In this document: positions 19,877 through 30,677 of the stretch, in pieces | Position numbering within the stretch: the first letter of the stretch is position 1 | Layout of the letters: every line of letters begins with the position of its first letter | DNA from: Wallemia ichthyophaga EXF-994 | Lineage: Eukaryota > Basidiomycota > Wallemiomycetes > Wallemiales > Wallemiaceae | Assembly (NCBI RefSeq): GCF_000400465.1 | Contig: NW_008806276.1 | Location: 372,001 to 436,000, forward strand | Direction: 5' to 3' | DNA length: 64,000 bases | Notes under the pieces: model-generated | Told to the model about the DNA's origin: nothing | What the model saw: only the letters and a program-made list of their open reading frames with translations | Database searches by the model: none | Program-made: the position numbers and the translations under genes

Positions 19877-22800
19877 TTACAAAACACAAACCAAATCTAT
19901 CCCGTTCGATCTGCGTATCTGCATGATAGCAATGAGGCTGATGGCTGTGTAAGCGTCGTCTCTTTCAAATACTCACACCCACTCTTTGAGCATTTCCTCC
20001 AATATCACAACGTTGTCCAGTATATCGGAGAGCGTGATTGGCTTGACAGCAGCATCTTGCTCTCCCTTCTCATCGTCTTCAAGTATACTGTCTCCGACTC
20101 GCTGCACGCGCTCGACGACTTTCGGTATAATCAGACACTGTTCAGTCTGCTTGTAGTGGTCATAGAAAGGCGTCGCCGGTCCATCAAATGCGCTAACCTG
20201 TCTGTGTTTCTTATTATTCTTATAAGTATTCACATTCTGCTCTGTTTGTCCCTTTTTTCCAGTGAAAAGAGCAGCGAGTGATGTAGTCGCCGAGCGCGTC
20301 TTAGGCTGTCTGATAAACTGATCCGCCTTCGCAGTGAGATTGCTGATTCCCCAGCTATTGCCTCTCTCGACGCGTCTCTCGAACTCGGTATCAATCGAAT
20401 CCTGGTATCGTCTGTGTGATAATTTGTTTATTTCCCCATATGTCTTTTTGCGTTGCTGATTGAAGCGCTTGTTGTGCAGCTGCATCACCGCTTTACCGAC
20501 CCCTTCTTCAAATTGTCGTACGAGGTCGTTCCGCTGTGCGGGTTCGTCTTTGTCGAGCAATGTCAATGCATCTTGAAGATTCTCCTTAAAGAGCATTCCT
20601 TTCCGCCTCTCCCCCAAACTGTAGTCCAGGTCTTGCGAAGAAATATTGTTGCGCGCTTGCAGCCTGTAGTCTTCTATCTGATCGACGAGTTCGGTAAGCG
20701 TTTGGAGGATCATGGGTGGTGAGTTTGGTGTTTTCTCAACTGCGCTTTTGAGATCATCTGCATACGGATCGTCTTCATCTCTCCACCATTGCGTCATGAA
20801 GCCCTCCAACGAACGACGTGGATTCGATGCGAGCGCTGCCAACGTCCCCGAAAGCGCAATGTTGGTTTCTGGTGACTGCGTGAAAAAGTTGCGAAGGTTT
20901 TTCACTGTCAACTTGAGCAATCTGTCATTGGTGTCGAGCTTGTGTTGGAATTGCAATTCATCATCACGCACATCTCCCCTACTTCCTAGCTTGAATTGCG
21001 GGTGTGACATGATAAGAGCCTGTGCATCATCTAAATACCTCTCATAGCCAGAAGAGAGCATTTCTTTAGTGGTTTGTACATCAATCGACCCCACTAGCCC
21101 GAGATAGCTTGTCAACTCATCGTCATCCGCTTCAACATTGCGCATTGGCGGGGGTATAGGAAACACATTCTCGTTCTTGCTCTCGCTCTTACTCCCGCTC
21201 TCACCCTCACTCTCTTCTAGCTTGCGGTAATGGTCGTTGTCCTTCATGAGCATGTGTATCCTGTGGAAATAGGGGAATGCAGTGGCGTCTTTGTTGGGTA
21301 TAATGCTGACCATCTCCTTGAGACATACATCATCATATGCGTATATTAAGTAGCTGAACAGTTTCATTGCAGCTACGCCTGTTGCACTATTATTCGACTT
21401 GAGATTAATGCTGATGAGATCTTTCAACGTGAATCTTCCGTACGAAGAAACGTAATTGGTGTTTTTAAAATTTGCCGCGTTTTCATTTTGGAGGAGGACG
21501 AGAGCGGTGCTTCTACGTCTTTCATGTTTCTTTGGCTTGGTGTTGGTTTTATAGGAAGTGCTTTCGGTGCTGTTAGTGGGAGTATTTTCGGTGCTGCTGG
21601 TGGTATCATTGAGCATGCTGTCATCTTCTGCAAAGAGGTATTGCAGCAACGTATTAGCGAGTGGATCGCCGCTCTTCACACACTGTAGCATGACTTGGAG
21701 ATACGTTATTACAGCCACGGCCGAGTAGTCGATCGACGAGCACTCGAGTATGGAGGGGTAGAGAACATTAGTGAAAAAATTGACTCTGACAGCGCGCAAG
21801 ACATTCTCTGCAACAGCTCCACCATATTTGGTACCGCTCTTCAAACCACGTTTCGTGATATCTGCAGTGAATTCGAACACACTAATGAAGACTGACAACT
21901 GATTCTGGAAAGCAATGCTGGTGGAAAGCTCTACATTTTCTACCAAACCCGATCTGTTGGACAGGTGCACATGCGACCTGTCTTCATCTCTGGGATCCGT
22001 CGGTATCACAGCGAGATTGCTGGGTAGGATACCATATACAGCACCCAACCCAGCAGCTAGCACTTGAGCTAGATCACCATCGACTATGAATTCAGCTACG
22101 GCTGCTCGTATGTCTGTTGCTGCATCTTTGGTGATAGCATCTCCATCGTAGATGTCTTCCGAGGTGCTCACTTCGAAGAGAATCAAGATGGCAGCACGCG
22201 CCAAATCTCCCGTACGCCCCTCCCTGTGTACCCAGCGTAGGAGATAAGTGAAAATTAGGAATTCAGCTGCGTGTTTTGTTAGGGGTGAAACAAAACTATA
22301 TAGAAAAAGACGCACAGTCAGATTTCGTCGAGACAGCTCGCGATGTGATAGTATTGGTGGATGCGAGAGATTCAGGTCTATCGCTGTGTTCTGAGTCTGC
22401 TCTGCTCCTCGTTGGGTATCTAATCCACGACCTGTCCAAGAAGAAGATGTGAAGGAGTGAGGGAGATGACTTGATTTTGTTGCAAAGAATACAGAGAAGA
22501 TCAACCACTATAAATTGGTTAGCCTGGATTTGAACCGAGAGCCCTAGCTCACAATGTTCTTCATATTGAGATGGCTGAGAAGTACCAGCAGTGCTCGCGG
22601 CGCCCTTGAGCGTCGTTGAGCGTGGAGAAGGCAAGTCATCGCCGGTGCATATTTTGAGGAGGTGTACGAGTGGCTTGTGTACAGGAGCCTGTACGAAAAA
22701 GTGAGACTGCATAGTGACACAAAGGTTAGACACGGCCTTGAGAACTTCGGTTTTAATCCCAAGAGGTCTATCGGATGCAGATAAGAATACGAGCTTAGAT

Positions 22801-23217
22801 AATATATCTAAAAGCGCGGGTAAGTGGGGGATAGTTGTGCGTAGATGTTGATACATACCTTGTGACAGAAACCAGTCGAGAGCAGGAGGAGTTTCTTCAA
22901 TGTCTTCATAGCGACCACTTTCCAATACGAGAGTGTCTACAATTCTTGATAATCGCTTTGGTACGTCTGTAGCCTGTATACCACGCAGAAGCTGTCGTTC
23001 GTCTGGGGTTGTGAGGGTGTCCTGGGAATATCAGCTACATGTGGCTAAAATTGAGCTGCAAACCTTGACGATATTCCAGTTCGAATCTAAATCTGATAAT
23101 ACTTGTTGCTGTGTGCGGTCTGAGTGGGGACAGATAGTGGGATAAGCAGCCACCCACAACTGATCTACCAGCTCGTTCGCTACTCGGAATACTCAGCAGA
23201 TTCGTGAAAAATTCCAT
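19877..23217 (-). CDS. FHIP-family protein (FTS-Hook-interacting, RAI16-like)
   Basis: Five exons (23217-23169, 23119-23064, 23021-22316, 22266-19977, 19937-19877) give 1053 residues. The conserved blocks of the FHIP/RAI16-like family are present: a short N terminus leading to LDSNWNIVK, ALDWFLSQGMYQHL, NQFIVVDLLCILCNKI, then FLIFTYLLRWVHREGRTGDLA after a 49-nt intron with CCTAAC branch, and a C-terminal VVILEEMLKEW helix. In animals and filamentous fungi FHIP forms the FHF complex with FTS and Hook and links endosomes to dynein. The last, 39-nt intron (19938-19976) adds a conserved-looking LIAIMQIRR end; without it the protein stops at 19973. The start lies 33 bases from HIS2. Confidence 0.82.
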
Positions 23218-23250
23218 TGCGCTGTGATCGTCCCTCCGAGAGTAACGCTC

Positions 23251-24241
23251 ATGCCTTTCTCGCTTCATTCACATTCAGGCCAATTTTGTAGACATGCCAA
23301 AGGCAGCTTAGATGATATCGCACTCTCTGCGATTGATAAGCAGTTCTCTCTCTTTGGATTCTCGGAACATGCGCCACGATACAGACGCCAGGATCTTTAT
23401 CCCGAGGAGGTGGGTCCTCTGTACAGTCTAAATACCCAGTCTAACCTCTGCCCAGAGTGACATGAATCCTCAAGATACATCAACTGTCTTCTCCGAATAC
23501 GTAATTGAGGCACACAAATTAAAGAATGTCTATAAAACTCAAATTGAGCTACTCGTAGGGCTTGAGACTGACTACATCACAGACATCGACCTGGACAATA
23601 CACGTCTTCTCATTCACAACTACAGCGACTCAGACAATCCAATCGAGTACTTGGTCGGTTCAGTCCATCATGTCCTTGAAACTCCTATCGATTTTGACTC
23701 AGAAACATTCTACAAGGCCTTACAAAAGGCTGGATCGCGTCAGGCGTTGTATGTGGAGTACTACACGCGCCTACTCCATCTCGTCAAGACGCTCGAGCCA
23801 GAAGTTATCGGTCACATAGATCTCATACGTCTTTACGAGCCGCACATCAATCTATGTGAGTATGAAGAAGCTTGGAAGCTTATCGACGCGATTGTCAAAC
23901 ATGCAGCCCAATATGGTGGTCTTATTGAAATAAATGCTGCTGCTATCAGGAAGGGTTGGCCCACTCCCTACCCCGCCTCTGACATACTCTATCTCGTAAA
24001 AACTCACGGTGCCAGGTTGACGCTCTCAGATGATACGCACACGCCCGAGAATGTCGGTCTCAATTACTGGCGCGTATTTGAGTACCTCAAGTCGCACGAT
24101 ATAAGAGATCTCTACTACTTGCAAAGATGTGAAAAGAGTGCTCCTGGTGCTATGTCGTGCGGCAGGACTGTAGTGAAAAAGTATGATGGCGTTTGGTCAA
24201 AGGATAATTTTTGGAAAACGTGCAATCCAAGTTGGAGGTGA
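23251..24241 (+). CDS. HIS2: histidinol-phosphatase, PHP family
   Basis: Two exons (23251-23409, 23456-24241; 46-nt intron with TCTAAC branch) give 314 residues. The N terminus has the PHP metal motif HSHSGQFCRHAKG, then GFSEHAPRYR and DLYPEE at the end of exon 1. Exon 2 carries LLVGLETDYI, YLVGSVHHV, GHIDLIRLYEPH and a final SDDTHTPENVG motif, all histidine- or acid-rich metal sites. The enzyme removes phosphate from histidinol phosphate, the eighth step of histidine synthesis. The start is only 33 bases from that of the divergent FHIP gene. Confidence 0.92.
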
Positions 24242-24260
24242 TGTCAATTATGCATTCTAT

Positions 24261-24932
24261 CTATACCATACACGCCGATATCTTGCAAACTTGGTCTGCT
24301 GATGCGAGTGCGTTAGCAGTAACTGAGGTGTATGCGTTTACGCTGGCTTGAGTAGAAGAACAATCCTGGACAAGTAGCTTCTCTGTAGCCTTATCATCAG
24401 CCTCCTCAAGTGCATCTATGAGATCGTGCATGTGAACGCTCTGCAGCGCACACAAAATTGCATAAAAAGCGGCAGGCACGATTATTTGAAGTATGATCTC
24501 AATAATAGCACCGTTACTATAACATTTGCATACAGTAGTGATACAGACGGAATGAGAAAAGACACCTATTAAGACAGCTAACGGTGGGAATGATAAGAAA
24601 CGCCATAGGTGTTTAGTGTCGTCTGTCTTTTGTTTTTAGAAGGTCTTTGAGGACGGTAAACACTTATTTGTTCCAGGTAAATTTCGAAGTAACCGATCTC
24701 TGCACCAGACTGATTTGATGATAAATATGATAACGCAAACGCCCAAAACTCACATCGTAATCAAAGAAATTATTCTCTTTTGGATCGGAATAGGCCTTGT
24801 AGTTCCAAATTCTGTAAAGGGTATAGATAATGGCAATCAGAGTTCCGTAGTGAGTGACATTTTTCATTGATCCAGAATACAAAATTTTCTCACTAACCTC
24901 TGCGTCCTCGTTGGAGATCTATTCTGAGCCAT
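24261..24932 (-). pseudogene. array copy A: four-helix membrane protein gene, frame-disrupted
   Basis: This copy begins at an ATG (24932) followed by the same first codons as copy B (M-x-Q-N-R-S...). After about 16 codons it is out of phase with the homologous YSGS-x-x-x-VT-x-x-G segment: relative to copy B two extra bases are present near 24885. Downstream the homology continues (first helix GTLIAIIYTLYR; then, after a GTGAGT donor at about 24754, the helices FLSFPPLAVLIGV and IIVPAAFYAILCALQSV) to the shared C-terminal end KISACMV. The intron, about 127 nt if it ends near 24628, is longer than usual for this window. A downstream start (MKNVTH) could still give a shortened protein, so 'pseudogene' is likely but not certain. 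Confidence 0.5.
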
Positions 24933-25268
24933 TTGTAGTACTGCATCGGTGATTGTGGGGTTAAAGAGAGCTCAGAGCCACCGCGTCATAGTTTAGAAGC
25001 CGAAGAAGGAGTTCAATGTATGTGTGCCATATAAATGATGATTGTTCAATTTAAGAATATAAACAACGTGTATTATATCTATACCATACAACCAGATATT
25101 TTGCGAAGTGACTGAGCTGATGAGACAGGATTTGAGACGAGTGTGTTAGCAGTGGGTGGGGTGTAGCAATTTGAGCTGGGTTGAATGTCAAGAGGCTTCT
25201 CCGCGATCTTCTCGCTCAGACCTCCCTCAGCATCGTTAAAGGCTTTATCAGTAAGCTCTTGACAGCGT
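24871..25268. repeat. segmental repeat, copy 1 (partner 26913-27310)
   Basis: About 398 bases, from the first exon of array copy A through the A-B spacer into the last exon of copy B, recur at 26913-27310 with only scattered differences. The repeat spans both coding ends and the spacer, so the duplicated unit was at least the head of one gene plus the tail of the next. Confidence 0.85.
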
Positions 25269-25747
25269 ATTGATTGCAGCGCGGTGAGAAGTGAATAAAG
25301 TGGATAAAACAAAAGTGAATGAAGTATGATCTCAGTGAGAGCACCTTTACCGTCGTTTTTGAAGGTATAAGTGTTTAAACAGGCGTGTAGAAACACAGAT
25401 AACGAAATTAATTCCGATTCTCCTGCTCTTGGTGGATCCTTTAGAGAAAAGATGAGATAGCCTGACTTCTCAATTATACACGGTAAGTAAGCAAATGATA
25501 AGACAAACTAATTCGCTTCAGCTATTGTCTCTGGATTTACACACCAACTCACAGACAGTCCTAATTCAGGTTCAGAATAGAACAAACTGATCACTCTATG
25601 AAGGAAGTATGAAAGGGAAATTAGGCTCCCGCAGTACGTAACAGTATCTAATGATCCACTGTAAACTCGCCTCAATAGCCTCTGCGTCATAGTCACAGAC
25701 CTATTCTGAATCATGTGCATTACCTTATCGATGATGATGGTGGACAT
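25079..25747 (-). CDS. array copy B: intact four-helix membrane protein of unknown family
   Basis: Two exons (25747-25553, 25507-25079; 45-nt intron) give 207 residues; this is the only undamaged copy of the array. A basic, Met-rich N terminus (to about residue 28) is followed by hydrophobic stretches around residues 36-54 (VTYCGSLISLSYFLHRVIS), 66-84 (FVLSFAYLPCIIEKSGYLIF), about 101-115 (LISLSVFLHACLN) and 127-148 (ALTEIILHSLLFYPLYSLLTAL). A polar tail of about 55 residues ends in KISGCMV. I do not recognise the family. It is not a CaaX protein, since only two residues follow the last Cys. Neighbouring copies A, C and D share helices and tail. Confidence 0.7.
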
Positions 25748-25871
25748 GAAAGAGCACGAGCACCAGCTTCATAGTTTAGAAGTAAAGAAGACTCCAATGT
25801 ATGTTTGCCCTCTGATGGTTATTCTGTAGTCGCAACAAATAAACAACATACATTATGTCTATATATCATAT

Positions 25872-26974
25872 CTATACCATACAACCAGATATCTTGCCAA
25901 GTGATGGAGTTGATGAGATGGGGTTTGAAACGAGCGTGTTAGCAGTGACTGGGGTATCTGCATTTGAGTTGAATTGATTATTCTGATGACATGAGCAAGC
26001 TACGTTTTTCTTCTTTAACCTCCTCGGCCAAACTTGTCTTAGCTTTGCAGTGCTCGATTTCAATGAGCGCATCAAAGAGGTCTCGATGCTCCACGCTTTG
26101 AAGCGTGCGCAGAAGTGCATAAAAAGTGACGTGAGTATTTGAGTCGGCGTTTGTTTTAGTATGGGAAGCGCGTGTACTGTTTAAGTCAAAGTTTGCACGA
26201 GTACGCGAATAACGTTTGCTGTTTGAGTCTGCGTTTGGTTGAGCTTGACTGTTCAAAAGACATTTACAAGCAACGGGCTTCTCTGCAACCTTCTTGTTCG
26301 ACCTTTTATCTGTTCCATCCTCCTTTTCAATTAATTTTGATATGTGGAAATCGTGATAGTAGACGCTCTTCAGCGCACGCAGAGGCGCGTAAAGAGCACC
26401 AGGAACGATAAATTCTAATATGAGGGGTTCCCAAATCGAAAAATTTAGCCATCTCTTGCTTTGGAGAAAGAGAGCATAATCAATGACAGTCATCGAGATT
26501 TTTAACGTTACTAGTGTAGAGTAGGCAACGTAAAGTTCTGTGTAGCTATCATCCCATTGTGTGAGACTTAGAGAACTTGAGCAGTAGAGTTGATCGATCA
26601 AAATGGCAAGGTATGAGATGATAAGTTTGTTCTTATTCGTGTGAGATGATGCATTTAGCAATGAGAGAGACATAATTCACAGCACGAGTAGAGAACAATA
26701 CGTCCTCAAAATCATGACGAAATTGAGACAGTTTAGTTTTAAAATGAAGCTGTTGGAAAATGAGCTCAGCTATATTCTTTACAGTAATCCAAATAACAAA
26801 CACCCTGAACAAGCAGTATAATATGGCTGTTTCGATGGGCGATTAGGTATCATGAATTTTCCTCATTTGTCCTACCAAGTATGCTCCCGAAGTGGGTGAA
26901 ACTTTCTAGTAATCCAGAATACAGAATTTTTTCACTAACCTCTGCGTCCTCGTTGGAGATCTATTCTAAGCCAT
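25872..26974 (-). pseudogene. array copy C: four-helix membrane protein gene, degraded, with internal duplication
   Basis: The first exon of this copy (from ATG 26974) is nearly the same sequence as that of copy A but has a stop at codon 3 (TAG) and the same two-base phase shift. A long frame from 26673 covers the later helices and reads ALYAPLRALKSVYYHD, then a basic Asn/Ser-rich insertion, then a second version of the same module, TFYALLRTLQSVEHRDLFDAL. It then leaves the conserved phase by one base in an A-run near 26010. In the shifted frame the usual tail resumes (TPVTANTLVSNP ... KISGCMV, stop near 25872). Three lesions make a functional product unlikely, though the 231-codon middle frame is open. 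Confidence 0.55.
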
Positions 26975-27310
26975 TTGCAGTACTACATCGGTGATTGTGG
27001 GGTTAAGAGAGCTCAGAGCCACTGCGTCATAGTTTAGAAGCCGAAGAAGGGTTCAATGTATATGTACCATATAAATGATGATTGTTCAATTTAAGAATAT
27101 AAACAACGTGTATTATATCTATACCATACAACCAGATATTTTGCGAAGTGACTGAGCTGATGAGACAGGATTTGAGACGAGTGTGTTAGCAGTGGGTGGG
27201 GTGTAGCAATTTGAGCTGGGTTGAATGTCAAGAGGCTTCTCCGCAATCTTCTCACTCAGACCTCCCTCAGCATCGTTGAAGGCTTTATCAGCAAGCCCTT
27301 GGTAGCGTAG
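26913..27310. repeat. segmental repeat, copy 2 (partner 24871-25268)
   Basis: This second copy of the 398-base repeat covers the first exon of array copy C, the C-D spacer and the last exon of copy D. The spacer includes the stretch ataaatgatgattgttcaat in both copies. Differences are single bases and short indels, pointing to a recent duplication or gene conversion. Confidence 0.85.
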
Positions 27311-27761
27311 TGTTTTCAGAGCATGAGAAGCGAGTGTAGTGAATAAAATAAAACTGAAACAATTAAGATCTCAGTAAGAGCAAATTTCCCGTCATGTTTG
27401 CAGGTATAAGTGCTAACATAGGCGAGTACAAACACAAATAACAAAACCACTTTCGGTGCTGCTACTATCCGTAGCGTTGGAGAATGGGCGAGACAGTCTA
27501 AATGCTGATCAAAAAGCGGCAATTCAGCATACGCTAATAAAATATAATTCTTTTCAGTTTTCGTCTTTGGATTTACATGTCAACTCACTTTCGACAATGT
27601 TTCTGATAATCCTCAGCTGCAAACGAGTAAAAGGTAATTACTATATAAATGCAGTAAAATATTATAATTATGCTCCCACAGTGCGTGACAGTATCCAATG
27701 ATCTACAGTAACCTCTCCTCAATAGCCTCTGCAGTATCGTCGTAAATGACATTGAGTGCAT
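27119..27761 (-). pseudogene. array copy D: four-helix membrane protein gene, frameshifted copy of B type
   Basis: The first exon (ATG 27761) aligns with copy B (LQRLLRRGYCRSLDTVTHCGS). The exon 1 to exon 2 junction does not keep phase. Exon 2 shares STYTCKHDGKFALTEILIV with copy B and then has a one-base deletion near 27325 relative to B (after FYSLHSLL), which brings a stop. Beyond the deletion, the shifted frame is almost the same as copy B through to KISGCMV. The last ~190 bases of D are nearly the same as the end of B, so the copy is recent or was homogenised. Confidence 0.6.
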
Positions 27762-27868
27762 AGTGGTGGCAGAGAATCGAGTTAGTAATAAATCATTACA
27801 GTGTAGACGTTAATAGTAATGTACATGAATAAATATCTTTAGTTGTTGCATGACTGGCACTTATTTCG

Positions 27869-28796
27869 TCATACAACATTATCGTGGTGGCGTTGGCGTT
27901 GCAGGTTCGATGAGGAAGCTGAACCAGAACCTGACAAATAAGGCTGATGACTGCGGTCCATGTCCATATCAACCTCCTGGAACTCCTTATCGTCGCGATA
28001 GTCTTCCTCTTTAGTTGCCGCTTCCTCGTAAGGTGGTGCTTCATCTTCTTTGAGATAAGGTGGTACGTCTGTATGTTGCGTTAGTATTGCATTCGTATAA
28101 AAACAATTACCCACAATCTGGCTCAATCGTGCTAGCTCCTGATGCACCCATGTATACGTTGGATGAGGGTGGGTATCTGGGATTGGGTTGAGCGGGTAAA
28201 CGTGAAGACTGGAGAAGAACGCTGTTGTTATCCTTTGGACGTGAGTAACCGTTCATTTCCAATTGTTTCTTGTATCTCCACCACAAAGCAATAAATATCG
28301 CAGCGAGGACGATAATAACGGCCATCCATACAGCATGAACCCATACGCCTCTCTTCCAGTCGCTATCACACCATTCGTTGACTTTCTGTTGATCTTCCTT
28401 TTCAGAGAGTGAGTTTCTACAATGCTGTATACTCTCCTCCTTCAATTTAACGTGGACCACGAGTGCGGCTATTTCGAGTGAGGATACTATTACTCCACCG
28501 CCAATTATCGACTTGGCGTAAAGTGATACCATCTTGGCGTGTTTCTTAATGGCTATCGCGATGCCGCCGATTTGAAATACACCGAGAGCGACGTAAATAG
28601 CGCCGAGAACAATATCAGCCTTCTTTAGCCCTGGCGCCGAGTCGGTGGAGTCCTTCAACAGAGATGCGCCTCTGACGACGCAGTAGATGAGTCCAACGAA
28701 GCTAACGAAAATGACGAGCGGGCGGAGTGAGTGGTTAAGCCCACCTTTCATTCTCTGCATTACGCTGTTGTAGCTCGGTGGCTGTGTGGAAGTCAT
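27869..28796 (-). CDS. fungal tetraspan membrane protein with PPxY motifs, unknown function
   Basis: Two exons (28796-28115, 28068-27869; 46-nt intron) give 293 residues. Four hydrophobic segments lie at about residues 24-47, 61-82, 92-113 and 149-172, with a loop containing two Cys before the last helix. The N terminus has QPPSYNS, and the C-terminal tail has VPPYLK and APPYEE: three PPxY-type motifs (or near matches) that in fungi recruit the Rsp5/Nedd4 ubiquitin ligase. The tail is acidic and Ser-rich. Family not recognised; a plasma-membrane or endosomal protein whose turnover is controlled by Rsp5 is an inference. The start at 28796 was chosen over a non-ATG extension. Confidence 0.75.
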
Positions 28797-29109
28797 TAGA
28801 TTGTGATTTAGATGGTCGTACGAGATGAAGAGGGCGAATACCCAGTTTCTAATATTTCCCAAAGAGGAAAAATTCAATGTGCGTGATAAGTGGTGTGGTT
28901 ATTTGTATTCTAAGCGGCGTTGTATACTTTCGTACTGGCTACATGAGCATGTCTGTGCAAATGCAAATCACGCCCAACTCAGCGAGGACGGGGAAGAGCG
29001 GGAAGAACATGACTCACAAAGCCATTTCCATCCCTATCACTGCAAATATCTACAAATCAACCCGTTTTACGCCGCTATCTCTCTCCACGCCCCCTTATAG
29101 CTAACGTCC
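28797..29109. promoter_or_regulatory. divergent intergenic region, tetraspan gene and DUG1
   Basis: 313 bases lie between two divergent start codons. A plus-strand frame of 75 codons (28877-29104) lies inside it with one hydrophobic stretch near its start. It shows no recognisable similarity and would end just before the DUG1 ATG, so I treat it as chance. Both promoters should be here. Confidence 0.45.
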
Positions 29110-30572
29110 ATGTCCGCCGTTTCTGAATACATCGAACAACATCAACAAGAGTTCATTAGTCGCCTGCGCGAGGCTGTAGAGATCGCCTCTGTTTCTGGCG
29201 AGATTGAGCGTGCGTAGAGTGCCACGTACGAGCACGCTGATCTGACGCATGACCAGGCAGACCGCAAGTGATAAAGATGGGCCACTGGCTCAAAGCACAG
29301 CTGGAGGGGCTAGGCGGTCATGTGCGTATGATCGACATAGGCACGCAGCAGCTCGAAGGACACACTGTCGCACTCCCCCCGGTTATTCTCGCGCAAGTCG
29401 GCCGCGACGCGTCTAAGAAGACTATTACAATCTACGGCCATTACGACGTGCAGCCCGCAGAGCTCAGTGACGGCTGGCACTCAGACCCCTTCCAGCTGAC
29501 GGTCGAGGGTGACGTCATGAGAGGACGCGGGTCGACTGACGACAAGGGTCCCGTTGTGGGGTGGCTCAACACCCTCAGCGCTTACACTCACACTAACACT
29601 CCGCTTCCCGTTAACCTCAAATTCGTTTTCGAGGGTATGGAAGAGAGCGGCTCCGAGGGTCTCGATGAACTTGTCGTGAAGGAGAGCACCGGATTCTTGA
29701 AAGACACCGACGCTGTGTGTATTTCTGACAATTACTGGCTCACTAATCGCAAACCTGCTCTCACTTACGGGTTACGCGGTGTGAGCTACTTCGAAATCTG
29801 CGTTAAGGGACCAAGAGCAGACTTGCATTCGGGCGTGTTTGGTGGGACTGTGCACGAGCCAATGACTGATGTTGTCAAGCTGATGAGCACTCTCGTTGAC
29901 ACGGATGGGAAGATTACTATCCCTGGTCTCAACGAAATGGTCGAGCCACTCAGCAAGGAAGAGTTGAAGAGGTATGAGGATATGGATTTCGACGTGAAAG
30001 AATACCAAGATACTATTGCTGACCATCCAATCACCATCTCCGACGACAAGGCTAAGGTGCTCATGGGGAGAATGCGTTACCCATCGCTGTCGCTGCACGG
30101 TATTGAAGGTGCCTTTTCAGGTAGCGGCGCTAAAACAGTTATACCTTGTGGCGTCAAAGGGAAATTCTCAATTCGACTGGTACCCAATATGGACGTTGAC
30201 AAGGTTGAAAAGCTGGTACAGAAACATCTTCAAAGTGAACAGAAGAAATTGAACACACGCAACGTCGTTGAGGTGGTGCAGCTATCCGGTGGGCCGGCAT
30301 GGGTTGCGGATCCTAACCACTGGAACTTCCTCGCAGCTGCGAAGGCTATTAAGACGGTGTTCGGCGTGGAGCCAGATAGGACAAGGGAGGGTGGATCAAT
30401 TCCAGTCACACTCACATTCGACGAGAGCTTGAAGGTGAATGTTTGTTTATTGCCGATGGGCAGAGCGGACGATGGCGCACACTCCACCAACGAGAAACTG
30501 AACATAAGCAACTACATACAAGGGTCCAAAGTATTCGCAGAGTATTTGGAGAATATAGCAATGCATGATTGA
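29110..30572 (+). CDS. DUG1: M20 metallopeptidase, Cys-Gly dipeptidase Dug1
   Basis: Two exons (29110-29209, 29257-30572; 47-nt intron) give 471 residues, close to yeast Dug1 (481). The metal and catalytic residues of the M20 family are visible: His/Asp in YGHYDVQP, Asp in GRGSTDDKGP, the Glu pair in EGMEESGSEG, Asp in CISDNYW and the late His in DDGAHSTNEKLN. Dug1 hydrolyses Cys-Gly during glutathione breakdown in the cytosol. The intron restores the junction EIE-RRPQVIKMGHWL expected in the family. Confidence 0.93.
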
Positions 30573-30677
30573 GCCAAGATGCTCGTGATTAAGTGATTTA
30601 TACTATTGAACTGGACTATCCAGCGGAACTGGACTGTCGTGCTAAATGGGTGTATCCTATTATCACCAACTAGCCTG

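Noticed and set aside
19750-19887. 46-codon N-terminal extension of the isochorismatase-like protein
   Set aside because: It would overlap the FHIP last exon and has no similarity to the family, which begins near the chosen ATG.
22525-22550. tRNA-like GTTCAAATCC on the minus strand
   Set aside because: It resembles a T-arm, but no acceptor stem or anticodon arm can be drawn, and it lies inside a conserved FHIP exon (LSVQIQANQF).
25079-25090. CaaX prenylation signal at the end of the array proteins
   Set aside because: Only two residues follow the Cys (CMV), so the four-residue box is not met; they are therefore not lipopeptide pheromone precursors by this criterion.
28877-29104. 75-codon plus-strand frame upstream of DUG1
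   Set aside because: No recognisable similarity, and it fills a divergent promoter region.
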